Origin: Martelella lutilitoris
Lineage (GTDB): Bacteria > Pseudomonadota > Alphaproteobacteria > Rhizobiales > Rhizobiaceae
Reading direction: 5' to 3'
NCBI RefSeq assembly: GCF_005924265.1
Contig: NZ_VCLB01000006.1
Coordinates: forward strand, 331,253-395,252
DNA: 64,000 bases
Below the pieces are notes generated by a model, which did no database searches, was not told where the DNA came from, and saw nothing but the letters and a program-made list of their open reading frames with translations. The position numbers and the translations under genes were made by a program. Within the stretch, counting starts at the first letter, position 1, and each line of letters opens with the position of its first letter. Below, piece after piece: positions 17,485-27,659 of the stretch.

Positions 17485-20400
17485 TCACTCCGCCGCGACA
17501 CCCATGCGCATGCGCTCCATCTCTTCCAGCGCACGACGGTATTCGACCGGCATGACCTTGCGGAACATCGGCCGGTAATGGGCCCAGTCATCCAGGATCG
17601 CTTTGGCGCGGGTGGAACCCGTGCAGAGCAGATGGTTGGTGATGAGACGCACCAGACGCTCCTCGTCATGGCGGGTCATGTCGCCGGAAACGTCGACGCG
17701 GCCCTTGTGCATGAGATCGCCGCCATGGTGATGCAGCTTCTCCAGCATGTCGTCTTCTTCCGGCACCGGCTCCAGCATGACCATGGCCATGTTGCAGCGA
17801 TCGGCAAAGCCGCCATCCTCGTCGAGAACATAGGCCACGCCGCCCGACATGCCGGCCGCGAAGTTGCGGCCCGTCGGGCCGAGCACGACGACAAGACCGC
17901 CGGTCATGTATTCGCAGCCATGGTCGCCAACGCCCTCGACAACGGCAATCGCGCCGGAGTTTCTAACGGCGAAGCGTTCCCCGGCAACGCCGCGGAAGTA
18001 ACACTCGCCGGATGTTGCGCCGTAAAGCACCGTATTGCCGACGATGATCGATTCCTCCGGCACGATCGGCGAGTTCTCCGGCGGACGGATGATGATCTTG
18101 CCGCCCGAAAGCCCCTTGCCGACATAGTCGTTGCCGTCACCGATCAGGTCAAAGGTCACGCCGCTTGCCAGGAACGCGCCGAAGGACTGTCCGGCCGTGC
18201 CGGTGAGCGTCACGGAGATCGTGTCCTCCTTCAGACCCTTTTCGTTCCAGCGCTTGGCGACCTCGCCCGAGAGCATGGCGCCGGCGGAGCGGTCGACATT
18301 CTTGATCTCGACGTCGAAGGCGACCTTTTCCTTGTTCTCGAGCGCCGGCATGGCCTTTTCGATCAGCTTGCGGTCAAGAATATCGTCGATCGGATGCTTC
18401 TGACGTTCGGTCCAGAAGGTTGCTTCCTTGGGTGCTGCCACCTTGTGGAAGATCTTCGAGAAATCGAGCCCCTTCGACTTCCAGTGTGCGATCGCCTCGT
18501 CCTTGTCGAGCAGTTCGACCGAACCGATGACGTCGTTGAGGCTTGTGAAGCCGAGGGCCGCCAGCATCTCGCGCAGTTCCTCGGCAACGAAGAAGAAGTA
18601 GTTGACCACATGTTCCGGCAGCCCCTTGAAGCGCTTCCTCAGGACCGGGTCCTGGGTGGCGACGCCGACCGGGCAGGTATTCAGGTGGCACTTGCGCATC
18701 ATGATGCAGCCGGCCGCGATCAGCGGCGCGGTGGAAAAGCCGAACTCATCGGCGCCGAGCATGGCGCCGATCAGCACGTCGCGGCCCGTCTTCAACCCGC
18801 CGTCGACCTGCAGCGCGATGCGCGAACGGAGCCCGTTCAGCACCAGCGTCTGCTGGGTTTCGGCAAGGCCGATCTCCCACGGGCTGCCGGCATGCTTCAG
18901 CGAGGTCAGCGGCGAAGCACCGGTGCCGCCGTCGAAACCGGAAATGGTGATGTGGTCGGCGCGCGCCTTGGCGACGCCGGCGGCAACCGTGCCAACGCCC
19001 ACTTCGGAGACCAGCTTGACCGAGACATCGGCCGTCGGGTTGACGTTCTTCAGGTCGTAGATCAGCTGCGCCAGATCCTCGATCGAATAGATGTCATGGT
19101 GCGGCGGCGGCGAGATCAGGCCCACGCCCGGCGTCGAATGACGGGTCTTGGCGATCGTCGCATCGACCTTGTGGCCGGGAAGCTGGCCGCCTTCGCCGGG
19201 CTTGGCGCCCTGGGCCACCTTGATCTGCAGCAGATCCGCATTGACCAGATATTCGGTCGTCACACCGAAACGGCCCGACGCAATCTGCTTGATCGCGGAG
19301 CGCTCCTTCGGATAGGAGCCGTCGGGCAGCTTCAGATAGCGGTCGCTCTCTTCACCGCCCTCGCCCGTGTTCGACTTGCCGCCGATCTGGTTCATGGCGA
19401 TCGCAAGCGTGGTGTGCGCCTCGCGCGAGATCGAGCCGAAGGACATGGCGCCGGTGGAGAACCGCTTGACGATTTCGGTCGCCGGTTCGACCTCTTCGAG
19501 CGGCACCGGCTTGCGGCCGATCTCCTCGGCATTCTTGATCCGGAACAGCCCGCGAATGGTGTTCATCCGAAGCGTCGTCGCGTTTTCCATCTTGGCGAAG
19601 GCGTCGTAGCGGTCTCGCGCATTGCCGCGCACGGCGTGCTGAAGCTCGGCGACGGCATCCGGCGTCCAGGCATGGGCCTCGCCGCGCATGCGGTAGGCAT
19701 ATTCGCCGCCGATGTCGAGCGTGGAGGCCAGCACCGGATCCTTGCCGAAAGCGGCGCGGTGGCGTGCGACGGTCTCTTCGGCGACTTCCGTGAGGCCAAC
19801 ACCCTCTATCATCGAGGCCGTACCGAAGAAGAAGCGTTCGACGAATTCCGACGACAGGCCGATGGCGTCGAAGATCTGCGCGCCGCAATAGGACTGGTAG
19901 GTCGAAATGCCCATCTTGGACATAACCTTCAGCATGCCCTTTCCGATCGCCTTGATATAGCGATAGATCACCTCGCCGGCGTCGACCTCCTCGGGGAACA
20001 TTCCCTTGGCATGCATGTCGGCAAGCGTGTCGAAGGCGAGATAGGGGTTGATGGCTTCCGCGCCATAGCCGGCGAGACAGCAGAAGTGATGCACTTCGCG
20101 CGGCTCGCCCGATTCGACCACGAGGCCGACCGAGGTCCTGAGCCCCTTGCGGATCAGGTGATGGTGAACGGCAGCCGTTGCCAGAAGCGCGGGGATCGCG
20201 ATCCGATCCGGGCCGATCTGGCGGTCGGAGAGCACGATGATGTTGTAGCCGCCCTTGACGGCGGCTTCAGCGCGCTCGCACAGCCGGTCGATCATCTCCG
20301 GCATGCCGGCTTCGCCCTGCTCTGCGCCATAGGTGATGTCAAGCGTCTTGGTGTCGAACCGGTCTTCGGTATGGCCGATAGAACGGATCTTTTCCAGGTC

Positions 20401-22209
20401 GCCATTGGTCAGGATCGGCTGGCGCACTTCCAGGCGCTTCTCGCGCGAGGCGCCCTCATGGTCGAGAATGTTCGGACGCGGGCCGATGAAGGAGACGAGG
20501 CTCATCACCAGTTCCTCGCGGATCGGGTCGATCGGCGGGTTGGTGACCTGGGCGAAGTTCTGCTTGAAATAGGTATAGAGCAGCTTCGACTTGTCCGACA
20601 TCGCCGAAATCGGCGTATCGGTGCCCATCGAGCCGATGGCTTCCTGGCCGGTCGTTGCCATGGGCGACATCAGGATCTTCGTGTCTTCCTGCGTGTAGCC
20701 GAAGGCCTGCTGGCGGTCGAGCAGCGACACGTCGCGTCTGAGCGCGCGCGGTTCAACCGGCTTCAGTTCTTCGAGGATGAGCTGGGTGCGGTCGAGCCAG
20801 TCCTGATAGGGATGCATGCCGGCCAGTTCGGACTTGATCTCGTCGTCGGAGATGATCCGGCCCTTTTCCATGTCGATCAGAAGCATGCGACCGGGCTGCA
20901 GACGCCACTTGGCCACGATGTTTTCTTCTTCGACCGGCAGGACGCCGGCTTCAGACGCCATGATGATCCGGTCATCCTTGGTGATCAGGTAGCGCGCCGG
21001 ACGCAGTCCGTTACGGTCAAGCGTGGCGCCGATCTGGCGGCCGTCGGTAAAGGCAACGGCGGCCGGGCCGTCCCACGGCTCCATCAGGGCTGCGTGATAT
21101 TCGTAGAACGCTCTCGTCTGCGGGCCCATCGACATGTTGCCGGCCCAGGCTTCCGGGATCAGCATCATCACGGCATGGGCCATGGAATAGCCGCCCTGCA
21201 CCAGGAATTCGAGCGCATTGTCGAAACAGGCCGTATCGGACTGGCCCTCATAGGAGATCGGCCAGAGCTTGGAGATATCATCACCGAAGAGCGGCGAGGA
21301 CACGGAGGCCTGACGGGCGGCCATCCAGTTCACATTGCCCCTGAGCGTGTTGATCTCGCCGTTATGGGCGACCATGCGATAGGGATGCGACAGCTTCCAG
21401 GACGGGAAGGTGTTGGTCGAAAAGCGCTGGTGCACGAGGGCAACGGCGGATTCGAAGCGCGGGTCGGAGAGGTCCTTGTAATAGGCGCCGACCTGATAGG
21501 CGAGGAACATGCCCTTGTAGACGATGGTCGAGGACGACATCGAGACGATGTAGAAATCTTCCGCAGCACCTTCCGATTCGGAAAAGATCGTGTTCGAGAT
21601 CACCTTGCGCAGGATGAACAGACGGCGTTCGAAATCCTGCTGCGTATCGGCGCGCGCGCCGGCGCCGATGAAGACCTGCAGGTGATAGGGCTCGGTCGCG
21701 GCGATATCCTCCGCCTTCGACAGCGAGGAATTGTCGACCGGCACTTCGCGGAAGCCGAGGAAACGCTGGCCCTCGTCGGCGATCACCTTCTGGATGATGT
21801 CCTTGTAGTGTGCGATGCGTTCCGGATCGCGCGGCATGAAGAAATAGCCGACGGCATATTCGCCGACCTTCGGCAGCACGATGCCTTCCTTGGCCATTTC
21901 CTCACGGAAGAAGCGATCCGGGATCTGCATCAGCATGCCGGCGCCGTCGCCCATCAGCGGGTCGGCGCCGACGGCGCCGCGATGGGTGAGGTTTTCGAGA
22001 ATGAACAAGCCGTCCTTGACGATCTGATGCGACTTCTCGCCCTTCATATGGGCGATGAAGCCGACGCCGCAGGCGTCGTGCTCATTCCTCGGATCATAGA
22101 GCCCCTGACGTTTGTTGCGACGACCGTCGGCAGCTTTATTGGCGGCAGGCGTCACGGTCATTTGCGTGAGCGGGGCACCACTGAGCGCGGATGGCGTCAT
22201 CTTCGTCAT
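17485..22209 (-). CDS. gltB: Glutamate synthase (NADPH) large subunit
   Basis: Alpha subunit of GOGAT: makes two glutamates from glutamine and 2-oxoglutarate. It is 1574 residues, the usual rhizobial length. The class II amidotransferase domain starts at Cys47 in [10 protein letters not shown] after a propeptide; the central and FMN-binding synthase domains follow ([33 protein letters not shown]), then Fe-S cysteines in [15 protein letters not shown] and the C-terminal GXGXG beta-helix domain. The start at 22209 has AAGGAG seven bases upstream; a longer frame to 22317 lacks family similarity. Confidence 0.97.
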   Translation of the reverse strand: MTKMTPSALSGAPLTQMTVTPAANKAADGRRNKRQGLYDPRNEHDACGVGFIAHMKGEKSHQIVKDGLFILENLTHRGAVGADPLMGDGAGMLMQIPDRFFREEMAKEGIVLPKVGEYAVGYFFMPRDPERIAHYKDIIQKVIADEGQRFLGFREVPVDNSSLSKAEDIAATEPYHLQVFIGAGARADTQQDFERRLFILRKVISNTIFSESEGAAEDFYIVSMSSSTIVYKGMFLAYQVGAYYKDLSDPRFESAVALVHQRFSTNTFPSWKLSHPYRMVAHNGEINTLRGNVNWMAARQASVSSPLFGDDISKLWPISYEGQSDTACFDNALEFLVQGGYSMAHAVMMLIPEAWAGNMSMGPQTRAFYEYHAALMEPWDGPAAVAFTDGRQIGATLDRNGLRPARYLITKDDRIIMASEAGVLPVEEENIVAKWRLQPGRMLLIDMEKGRIISDDEIKSELAGMHPYQDWLDRTQLILEELKPVEPRALRRDVSLLDRQQAFGYTQEDTKILMSPMATTGQEAIGSMGTDTPISAMSDKSKLLYTYFKQNFAQVTNPPIDPIREELVMSLVSFIGPRPNILDHEGASREKRLEVRQPILTNGDLEKIRSIGHTEDRFDTKTLDITYGAEQGEAGMPEMIDRLCERAEAAVKGGYNIIVLSDRQIGPDRIAIPALLATAAVHHHLIRKGLRTSVGLVVESGEPREVHHFCCLAGYGAEAINPYLAFDTLADMHAKGMFPEEVDAGEVIYRYIKAIGKGMLKVMSKMGISTYQSYCGAQIFDAIGLSSEFVERFFFGTASMIEGVGLTEVAEETVARHRAAFGKDPVLASTLDIGGEYAYRMRGEAHAWTPDAVAELQHAVRGNARDRYDAFAKMENATTLRMNTIRGLFRIKNAEEIGRKPVPLEEVEPATEIVKRFSTGAMSFGSISREAHTTLAIAMNQIGGKSNTGEGGEESDRYLKLPDGSYPKERSAIKQIASGRFGVTTEYLVNADLLQIKVAQGAKPGEGGQLPGHKVDATIAKTRHSTPGVGLISPPPHHDIYSIEDLAQLIYDLKNVNPTADVSVKLVSEVGVGTVAAGVAKARADHITISGFDGGTGASPLTSLKHAGSPWEIGLAETQQTLVLNGLRSRIALQVDGGLKTGRDVLIGAMLGADEFGFSTAPLIAAGCIMMRKCHLNTCPVGVATQDPVLRKRFKGLPEHVVNYFFFVAEELREMLAALGFTSLNDVIGSVELLDKDEAIAHWKSKGLDFSKIFHKVAAPKEATFWTERQKHPIDDILDRKLIEKAMPALENKEKVAFDVEIKNVDRSAGAMLSGEVAKRWNEKGLKEDTISVTLTGTAGQSFGAFLASGVTFDLIGDGNDYVGKGLSGGKIIIRPPENSPIVPEESIIVGNTVLYGATSGECYFRGVAGERFAVRNSGAIAVVEGVGDHGCEYMTGGLVVVLGPTGRNFAAGMSGGVAYVLDEDGGFADRCNMAMVMLEPVPEEDDMLEKLHHHGGDLMHKGRVDVSGDMTRHDEERLVRLITNHLLCTGSTRAKAILDDWAHYRPMFRKVMPVEYRRALEEMERMRMGVAAE

Positions 22210-22805
22210 ACAAGATCTCCTTAAAACCTGCCGGACTGCAGGCGAAACCGGATCATGGGTGCAGGCAAATGCGTGAAGGCGCTGATGCACCCTGCTGCCT
22301 GCGAACCTCTCTCTCATTTAAAACCGGGACGACCAAATCAACGGGCGCTCCAGCCGATGGCTCTTGTCGTGAGCGAGCCGGAGCGCGGCCTTCCGCTTGT
22401 CCGGTCATTATAGACCAAAAAGCGCGAACACGTCAGCCCCTTGCGATCGGCACACGACACAGCCGGACATAAAAATAGGACAGCATAACTGTCCTATCTG
22501 CAGTTCATGCCAGAAACCAGGCAAAGTCGCAAGCAAATAATGAAATCGCGCGCCCGAAGGCGAGAGAAAATTACGCCAAGAGGATCAGAAACGCAAGAAA
22601 GTTACTATTTTGCGCGTCCTTTCGAAAGACCTGAAAGAAAACGGCAATTTATAGGCAGATTCCACGTCACTGAAACCGAGAGGCGCAAGTTCCTGCGAAA
22701 ACAGCACATGAAACCGGGCAACCGGGAATGCCCCTTTACAGGCGGCGGCCTTTTCCCTGATATCCCGCTAACCGCATTTCCAGAACGCTTTTGAGGTCTT
22801 TATCC
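22210..22805. promoter_or_regulatory. Divergent intergenic region gltB / threonine aldolase
   Basis: About 600 bp between two divergent genes must contain the promoter of gltB and that of the aldolase. I see one strong inverted repeat (22475-22497) but no confident -35/-10 pair. A 95-codon open frame at 22507-22794 is rich in Arg and Lys and has no family features, so I treat it as non-coding. Confidence 0.5.
22475..22497. repeat. Perfect inverted repeat in the gltB upstream region
   Basis: Arms ATAGGACAG and CTGTCCTAT (9 bp, perfect) with a 5-base centre CATAA, 266 bp upstream of the gltB start and 309 bp upstream of the aldolase start. It is not followed by a T run in either direction, so a protein-binding site is as likely as a terminator. 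Confidence 0.55.
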
Positions 22806-23876
22806 ATGTTTTTTGCTTCCGACAACTGGTCCGGCGCCCATCCCGCAATCGGCGAAGCGCTGATACGCGAGCAGTCGGGCTATGCCAATGCCTATGGCAC
22901 AAGCCCGTTGGACCGGAAGATCGAGGCGCGTTTCAACGAGATCTTCGAACGCGAGGTCGCGGTCTTCTTCGTCGGCACCGGCACGGCGGCCAATTCGCTG
23001 GCGCTTTCCTCCGTCGGGCGACCGGGCGGCGTGGTCTTCTGCCACAAGGACGCCCATATCGCCAATGACGAGGGTGGCGCGCCGGAATATTTCACCGGCG
23101 GCGGCAGGCTTGCCACCGTTTCGGGCCCGGAAGGCAAGATGACGCCGTCGGAGCTGAGGCGCATCGCCGCGCGCTATCCGGCAGACTTCATCCATCATGG
23201 CCAGCCAATGGCGCTGTCACTGACGCAGTCGACGGAGGTCGGCACCGTCTACGGCCTTGACGAGATTGATGCGCTCACCGCCGTCGCAAAGGACGGCGGC
23301 CTTCCGGTTCACATGGACGGCGCGCGCTTTGCCAATGCGTTGGTGGCGCTCGACACGACGCCCGCGGAAATGACCTGGAAGCGCGGCGTTGACATCCTCT
23401 CCTTCGGCGGCACCAAGAACGGCTGCTGGTGCGCGGAGGCGATCGTGTTCATGAACCCGGACCAGGCGCGCGAAATGCCCTTCATCCGCAAGCGCGCCGC
23501 CCATCTCTTCTCCAAGACCCGCTTCATCTCGGCCCAGCTCGACGCCTATCTGACAAACGATCTCTGGCTCGACCTTGCCCGCCACTCAAACGCCATGGCC
23601 GAGCGGATGCGCATTGCCTTTCGCAAATCGGCAAAGGCGCGGCTTGCCTGGGAGACTCTATCGAACGAGGTTTTCATCATCCTGCCGAAGGCTTCGGCTG
23701 AAGCCGCGCGCAGGGCCGGCGCGCAGTTCTACGACTGGCTGACGCCGGCAGACCAGCCCGGGCTCGTCGCCGAGGGCGAGGTTCTGGCGCGCTGCGTGAC
23801 GAGCTTCGCCACGACTGAGGCCGAGGTCGATCGTTTCGTCTCTTTTCTTGAGGCCGAGCCGCTCACAAAAGGGTAA
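22806..23876 (+). CDS. Low-specificity L-threonine aldolase
   Basis: PLP enzyme cleaving L-threonine or allo-threonine to glycine and acetaldehyde, cytoplasmic. It is 356 residues of the beta-eliminating lyase family. Landmarks are the N-terminal FFASDNWSGAHP, the FVGTGTAANSLAL and FCHKDAHIANDE segments, the aspartate in PVHMDGARFANA and the PLP lysine in LSFGGTKNGCW. A GAGG site precedes the ATG at 22806 by nine bases. Confidence 0.92.
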   Translation: MFFASDNWSGAHPAIGEALIREQSGYANAYGTSPLDRKIEARFNEIFEREVAVFFVGTGTAANSLALSSVGRPGGVVFCHKDAHIANDEGGAPEYFTGGGRLATVSGPEGKMTPSELRRIAARYPADFIHHGQPMALSLTQSTEVGTVYGLDEIDALTAVAKDGGLPVHMDGARFANALVALDTTPAEMTWKRGVDILSFGGTKNGCWCAEAIVFMNPDQAREMPFIRKRAAHLFSKTRFISAQLDAYLTNDLWLDLARHSNAMAERMRIAFRKSAKARLAWETLSNEVFIILPKASAEAARRAGAQFYDWLTPADQPGLVAEGEVLARCVTSFATTEAEVDRFVSFLEAEPLTKG

Positions 23877-24022
23877 CGGCGCCTCACAGGCCGGTGACGC
23901 GGCGTGATGGCCGGGTGACGCTCCATTGATTTCCAAGTGAAGGCCGATTTTGCAAAACTCCTGCGTGCAAGAACAAGACTTGCACAACAATCGAACCCGT
24001 CTCGATCAATGAGGAGAATAGC

Positions 24023-24322
24023 ATGTCGAAGACCAACAAGATCAGCGCTGCAACTCTGGCCGGCGCGCTCGCCGTGGCTGTCGGCAGCCTTGCGGCCACC
24101 GCCCCCGCCCAGGCCGCCAATGTCAAGTGCTACGGCGTTGCCATGGCCGGCCAGAACGATTGCGCCGCCGGACCGGGCACGACCTGCGCAGGCACGTCCA
24201 AGGTCGACTACCAGGGCAATGCCTGGAAATATGTGGCCGAAGGCTCCTGCACGGACATGAAGCTGCCGGGCGACCGCATGGGTTCGCTCAAGCCGCTCGA
24301 TCGCGATCTGCCCGCAATGTGA
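24023..24322 (+). CDS. bufA: BufA1-type bufferin precursor (DUF2282)
   Basis: A 99-residue secreted peptide precursor: signal peptide with cleavage near APAQA-AN (about residue 31), then a short mature part with four cysteines at 36, 47, 55 and 76 (KCYGVA, NDCAAG, TTCAGT, GSCTDM). Its sequence matches the DUF2282 family, which in other proteobacteria was shown to give copper-binding ribosomal peptides whose Cys residues are modified by an MNIO enzyme. The three genes directly downstream are the expected maturation partners. A GAGGAG site lies six bases before the ATG. Confidence 0.9.
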   Translation: MSKTNKISAATLAGALAVAVGSLAATAPAQAANVKCYGVAMAGQNDCAAGPGTTCAGTSKVDYQGNAWKYVAEGSCTDMKLPGDRMGSLKPLDRDLPAM

Positions 24323-24395
24323 TTGCGCGTCAACGCCGCCGGTGCCCTCGGCGCGCCGGCGGTCTCGCGTCATCCTGTGAGTGGGAGGACTACAC

Positions 24396-25289
24396 ATGTC
24401 CAATGAAAAGACTGCCTTGCTTGCCCCGCGACAGATCCCGCAGCGTGCCGGCGCCGGCTTCAAGACCGCCCATGCCGACGCCATCCTGAACGATGACTAC
24501 GAAATCGGCTTTCTCGAAGTCCATGCAGAAAATTATATGGGCGCCGGCGGCCATCCGCACCGCATCCTGACGCGCATGCGCCGGGACTTCCCCCTGTCCG
24601 TCCACGGCGTCGGCCTGTCGATCGGCTCGCCGCGCGGGATTGACCCGGGCCATCTGGAACGGCTGGCAGGCGTTGTCGAGCGCTATGAGCCGGGCCTCGT
24701 TTCCGAACACCTGGCCTGGTCGACCCATGACGACGCCTATTACAACGACCTTCTGCCGCTGCCTTATACCGAAGAGACGCTCGCCCATATCGCCAACCAC
24801 ATCGACCGGGTGCAGAACAGGCTCAAACGGCCGATCCTGCTGGAAAACCCGTCCACCTATGTGGCCTTTTCCGAAAGCACGATCCCCGAGACGATCTTCC
24901 TCGACGAGATTGCGCGCAAGAGCGGCTGCGGCCTGCTGCTCGACGTCAACAATGTCCATGTGTCAGCGACCAATAACGGCTTTGACGCCCTGTCATACCT
25001 GAAGAGCTTTCCGCTGGAGCGGGTCGGCGAAATCCATCTCGCCGGCCACGCAGAGGATGTTGACGATACGGGCGCACCGCTTCTGATCGACGCCCATGAC
25101 CGGCCCGTCGACGACGCGGTATGGGCGCTTTATGCCTTCGTCATCCAGAAGACCGGCCCGCTGCCGACGCTGATCGAATGGGACAATGACGTGCCCGAAT
25201 GGCCGATCCTGAAGCGCGAGGCGCAACTGGCCGAGGAGATCATGAACCGGGAAGGCGAGCGCTTCCTGCTCGGCAGCCGCCATGGCTGA
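24396..25289 (+). CDS. bufB: MNIO-family enzyme (DUF692), bufferin maturation
   Basis: A 297-residue TIM-barrel multinuclear non-heme iron oxidase, expected to convert Cys residues of the BufA precursor to heterocycles. Candidate metal ligands are visible: FLEVHAENY (residues 39-47), LSVHGVGLS (His70), VSEHLAW (His105), LLENPSTY (Glu150), LLDVNNVH (Asp183), IHLAGHAE (His214 and His218), IDAHDRP (His234) and IEWDND (Glu261). GGGAGGA precedes the ATG. It overlaps the next gene by 8 bp. Confidence 0.94.
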   Translation: MSNEKTALLAPRQIPQRAGAGFKTAHADAILNDDYEIGFLEVHAENYMGAGGHPHRILTRMRRDFPLSVHGVGLSIGSPRGIDPGHLERLAGVVERYEPGLVSEHLAWSTHDDAYYNDLLPLPYTEETLAHIANHIDRVQNRLKRPILLENPSTYVAFSESTIPETIFLDEIARKSGCGLLLDVNNVHVSATNNGFDALSYLKSFPLERVGEIHLAGHAEDVDDTGAPLLIDAHDRPVDDAVWALYAFVIQKTGPLPTLIEWDNDVPEWPILKREAQLAEEIMNREGERFLLGSRHG

Positions 25290-26067
25290 CCCTCGCTCCG
25301 CTGCCGCAACGCTCGAAGGCTTCGCCGCGGCCCTTCTCGGACCGCAGGCCGAAACCGCGCCGGCGGGCGTTGCCAATCCGTTCGGCGGATCGGCCGTCAA
25401 GCGCTTCGGCGTCTACCGCAACAATGTCGCTGTCGGGCTCAAAGGCGCGCTCGCGGATATATTCCCGGTAACGCGCGACCTCGTGGGGGAACGGTTCTTC
25501 TCGGCCATGGCTGGCGCATACATCGCGCACGAACCGCCGCGAACGCCTGTGATTGCCGAATACGGCCAAGGTTTTGCCGATTTCATCGCCACGTTCGAGC
25601 CTGCCGAACATCTGTTCTTCCTGCCCGATATTGCCCGTCTGGAGCGGGCCTGGCTCGACGCCTATCACGCGAGCGATGCGGAACCATTGTCACCCGAGAT
25701 GCTCCAGACGCTTTCCCCGGACGACCTGATGGCAGCGACCCTCGTCGCGCACCCGGCCACCCGGCTGCAGCGCTTCGACAGCGCGGCGGTGAGCATTTGC
25801 CTGCGGGTTCGCAACGGAACCGGGCTCAAGGATTTCGATCCCTCACCGGCCGAGACCGCTCTGGTGACGCGGCCGCGTTACGACGTTTCCGTGCTTTCGC
25901 TGGACGACGGACAGTCTGTCTTCTTCAACAAACTGATCGACGGCAGGCCGATCGGCGAGGCGGCCGAGGCCGCGACGACGCTCGACGCCGCCTTTGAACT
26001 CGGCGCCGCCTTCTCGATCCTGATGACCTCGGGCGCCTTCATGCGCCTTTCGGCTGCAAGGGAGTAG
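25282..26067 (+). CDS. bufC: DUF2063 family partner of the MNIO enzyme
   Basis: A 261-residue protein with the DUF2063 N-terminal domain (FAAALLGP, RFGVYRNNVAVGLKGAL, IFPVTRDLVGERFF, FLPDIARLERAW). Such proteins act as precursor-recognition partners of DUF692 enzymes. Translation is coupled to bufB by overlap. The C-terminal half (about 130-261) is less conserved and probably also binds the precursor. Confidence 0.92.
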   Translation: MADPRSAAATLEGFAAALLGPQAETAPAGVANPFGGSAVKRFGVYRNNVAVGLKGALADIFPVTRDLVGERFFSAMAGAYIAHEPPRTPVIAEYGQGFADFIATFEPAEHLFFLPDIARLERAWLDAYHASDAEPLSPEMLQTLSPDDLMAATLVAHPATRLQRFDSAAVSICLRVRNGTGLKDFDPSPAETALVTRPRYDVSVLSLDDGQSVFFNKLIDGRPIGEAAEAATTLDAAFELGAAFSILMTSGAFMRLSAARE

Positions 26068-26072
26068 TCACC

Positions 26073-26648
26073 ATGCATTTCATCTGCACGATCGCGCGCC
26101 TACACGAGCGCATATTCAGCCGCCTCCAGGACTTTCTGGCGCCATGGTTTCCGGGACTCTTCGCCCGGCTGGTCTTTGCCTCAACCCTGTGGCTCTACTT
26201 CCTCAACTCGGCGCTCACCAAGGTTGAGCCGGGTCTTGCCGGCTTCTTCATGGTTCGCGACTCGGCCTACTACCAGATCGCCCTTCCGGCCGTTGAGGCC
26301 GCCGGCGGCAATGTTTCCGCAGTGCCCTTCCTGCCCTGGGGACTGATCGTCCATCTGGGAACCTATGCCGAATTCGCCCTGCCGCTGCTGATTATCCTCG
26401 GCCTTGCCACGCGGCTGAGCGCACTCGGCATGCTGGGCTTCATTGCGGTCCAGACATTGGTCGACATCACGGTGCACCAGGTCGGCGGCGAGACCATCGG
26501 CGCGCTGTTCGACCGCTTCCCCGACAGCGTGATCCTCGACCAGCGTCTTCTCTGGGCGGTTCCGCTGGTCATGCTGGTGATCTACGGACCCGGCAAGATT
26601 TCGCTGGACTACCTGGCCGCGCGAATCACAAGACGCTGGCACGAATGA
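26073..26648 (+). CDS. bufD: DoxX family membrane protein of the bufferin locus
   Basis: A 191-residue inner-membrane protein of the DoxX family with four hydrophobic segments (for example LVFASTLWLYFLNSALTKV, EFALPLLIILGLATRLSALG, LLWAVPLVMLVIYG). DoxX proteins of this type are a regular fourth member of bufferin loci; their role is not firmly known but may be redox chemistry for the peptide. It starts 5 bp after bufC and ends the operon at a terminator. Confidence 0.88.
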   Translation: MHFICTIARLHERIFSRLQDFLAPWFPGLFARLVFASTLWLYFLNSALTKVEPGLAGFFMVRDSAYYQIALPAVEAAGGNVSAVPFLPWGLIVHLGTYAEFALPLLIILGLATRLSALGMLGFIAVQTLVDITVHQVGGETIGALFDRFPDSVILDQRLLWAVPLVMLVIYGPGKISLDYLAARITRRWHE

Positions 26649-26651
26649 AAA

Positions 26652-26685
26652 ACGGCGCCCCGAGAGGCGCCGTCCTACAATTTTT
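26652..26685. terminator. Terminator between bufD and hsp20
   Basis: Perfect 8-bp stem ACGGCGCC (26652-26659) / GGCGCCGT (26666-26673), followed on the plus strand by TTTTT at 26681-26685 and preceded by an A run that serves the opposite strand. It probably terminates both convergent genes. Confidence 0.75.
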
Positions 26686-26703
26686 ACTAGTGGGGGTCTG
26701 CCG

Positions 26704-27186
26704 TCAGGCGGCATCCATCTCCACATTCTTCTGCGCCGAAATCGTTTTCGGCTCTCCGGATCGCGTTTCGATTGCAATTCGACGCGGTTTCATGGCCTCG
26801 GGAATGTTGCGAAGCAGCTCAACATAAAGTAGACCATTCTTCAGTGTTGCACCCTGGACTTCCATGTGGTCGGCGAGCTGGAAGCGACGTTCGAATGCAC
26901 GTTTGGCGATACCGCGATAGAGGTATTCGCTGTTGCCTTCGTCATCTTCCTCGGCCTTCTCGCCTTTCACGGTCAACACGTTGGCATGGGCCTCGATGGA
27001 AAGCTCGCTTTCGCTGAAGCCGGCGACGGCCATGGAGATGCGATAGGCATTCTCGCCGGTGCGCTCGATATTATAGGGCGGATAGGCGGGCGCCTGTTCG
27101 GGCTGGCCCATCGTGTCGAGGAGATTGAAAAGTCGGTCAAAACCGACGGTAGAACGGTAGAGGGGCGAAAAATCGACGTTACGCAT
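26704..27186 (-). CDS. Small heat-shock protein, Hsp20/IbpA family
   Basis: A 160-residue alpha-crystallin chaperone that holds unfolding proteins. The crystallin domain spans about 35-135: [46 protein letters not shown] and the end motif [18 protein letters not shown]. The N-terminus [20 protein letters not shown] is typical of the rhizobial class A group. The start at 27186 carries AGGAGG. The leader looks like a ROSE thermometer and a sigma-32-type promoter lies upstream. Confidence 0.95.
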   Translation of the reverse strand: MRNVDFSPLYRSTVGFDRLFNLLDTMGQPEQAPAYPPYNIERTGENAYRISMAVAGFSESELSIEAHANVLTVKGEKAEEDDEGNSEYLYRGIAKRAFERRFQLADHMEVQGATLKNGLLYVELLRNIPEAMKPRRIAIETRSGEPKTISAQKNVEMDAA

Positions 27187-27290
27187 AATGTCCTCCTTTG
27201 AGCGACGTATGGTTGCGATGACACTTCCCGGCAATCCCGAAACCGGCGATTGCGGAAAACGGTTGCGGACCCAGTGATTGGCGTCCACGC
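27184..27290 (-). promoter_or_regulatory. ROSE-like RNA thermometer in the hsp20 leader
   Basis: The roughly 100-nt leader can fold into successive hairpins: GGCG/CGCC (near 27272-27283), GCAATC/GATTGC, and a last one that hides the translation start. In the last one TCGCT (27205-27201), which fits the ROSE consensus U-Y-G-C-U, faces AGGA of the Shine-Dalgarno (27194-27191), and CATA (27211-27208) pairs with TATG that includes the start codon. ROSE leaders are established on rhizobial small heat-shock genes; the fold here is my inference. Confidence 0.6.
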
Positions 27291-27296
27291 CAGAGG

Positions 27297-27325
27297 ATTT
27301 GGGAAAAGTCGACGACGATTTCAAG
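27297..27325 (-). promoter_or_regulatory. Sigma-32 (RpoH)-type promoter for hsp20
   Basis: CTTGAA (27325-27320) and CCAAAT (27302-27297) are separated by 17 bases on the minus strand, close to the alphaproteobacterial RpoH consensus. The predicted start near 27290 gives a leader of about 104 nt, the usual ROSE size. Confidence 0.55.
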
Positions 27326-27659
27326 AGGGCCTGCGTCGGCAAAATGATCATCGCGCAATCGCGTTGGCGAGGTGCGCTGCAGCACTTTTGCACCACCCTC
27401 ATCGCCACTATATTGAGAATGAACGCAATATGAATGCACTATTGAACTCACGTTCAGGCACAATGCGCCATTCAGCTTTTGCCGGGAACTACGGCGCACC
27501 CGTCCCGGCACCGTTGTCACTCTTGACCCAGTGATAGCGGTATCTTGGCCGGAGCCGAGATGCTTTTACCCCTGTTCAAGCGTCCGGTTCCGGTCCTTTT
27601 TCCCGTTCAAATCACCAACCGGCATTGCCTTCGCTCACCTGGCGCGTCATCACAGGCCG

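Noticed and set aside
17578..22224. A 1548-codon open frame on the plus strand opposite gltB
   Set aside because: It is the GC-rich antisense shadow of gltB, whose own frame shows all catalytic motifs; the shadow is His/Arg/Asp-rich with no family features.
22507..22794. A 95-codon frame between gltB and threonine aldolase
   Set aside because: Arg/Lys/Glu-rich, no ribosome site, no recognisable domain; more likely control DNA.
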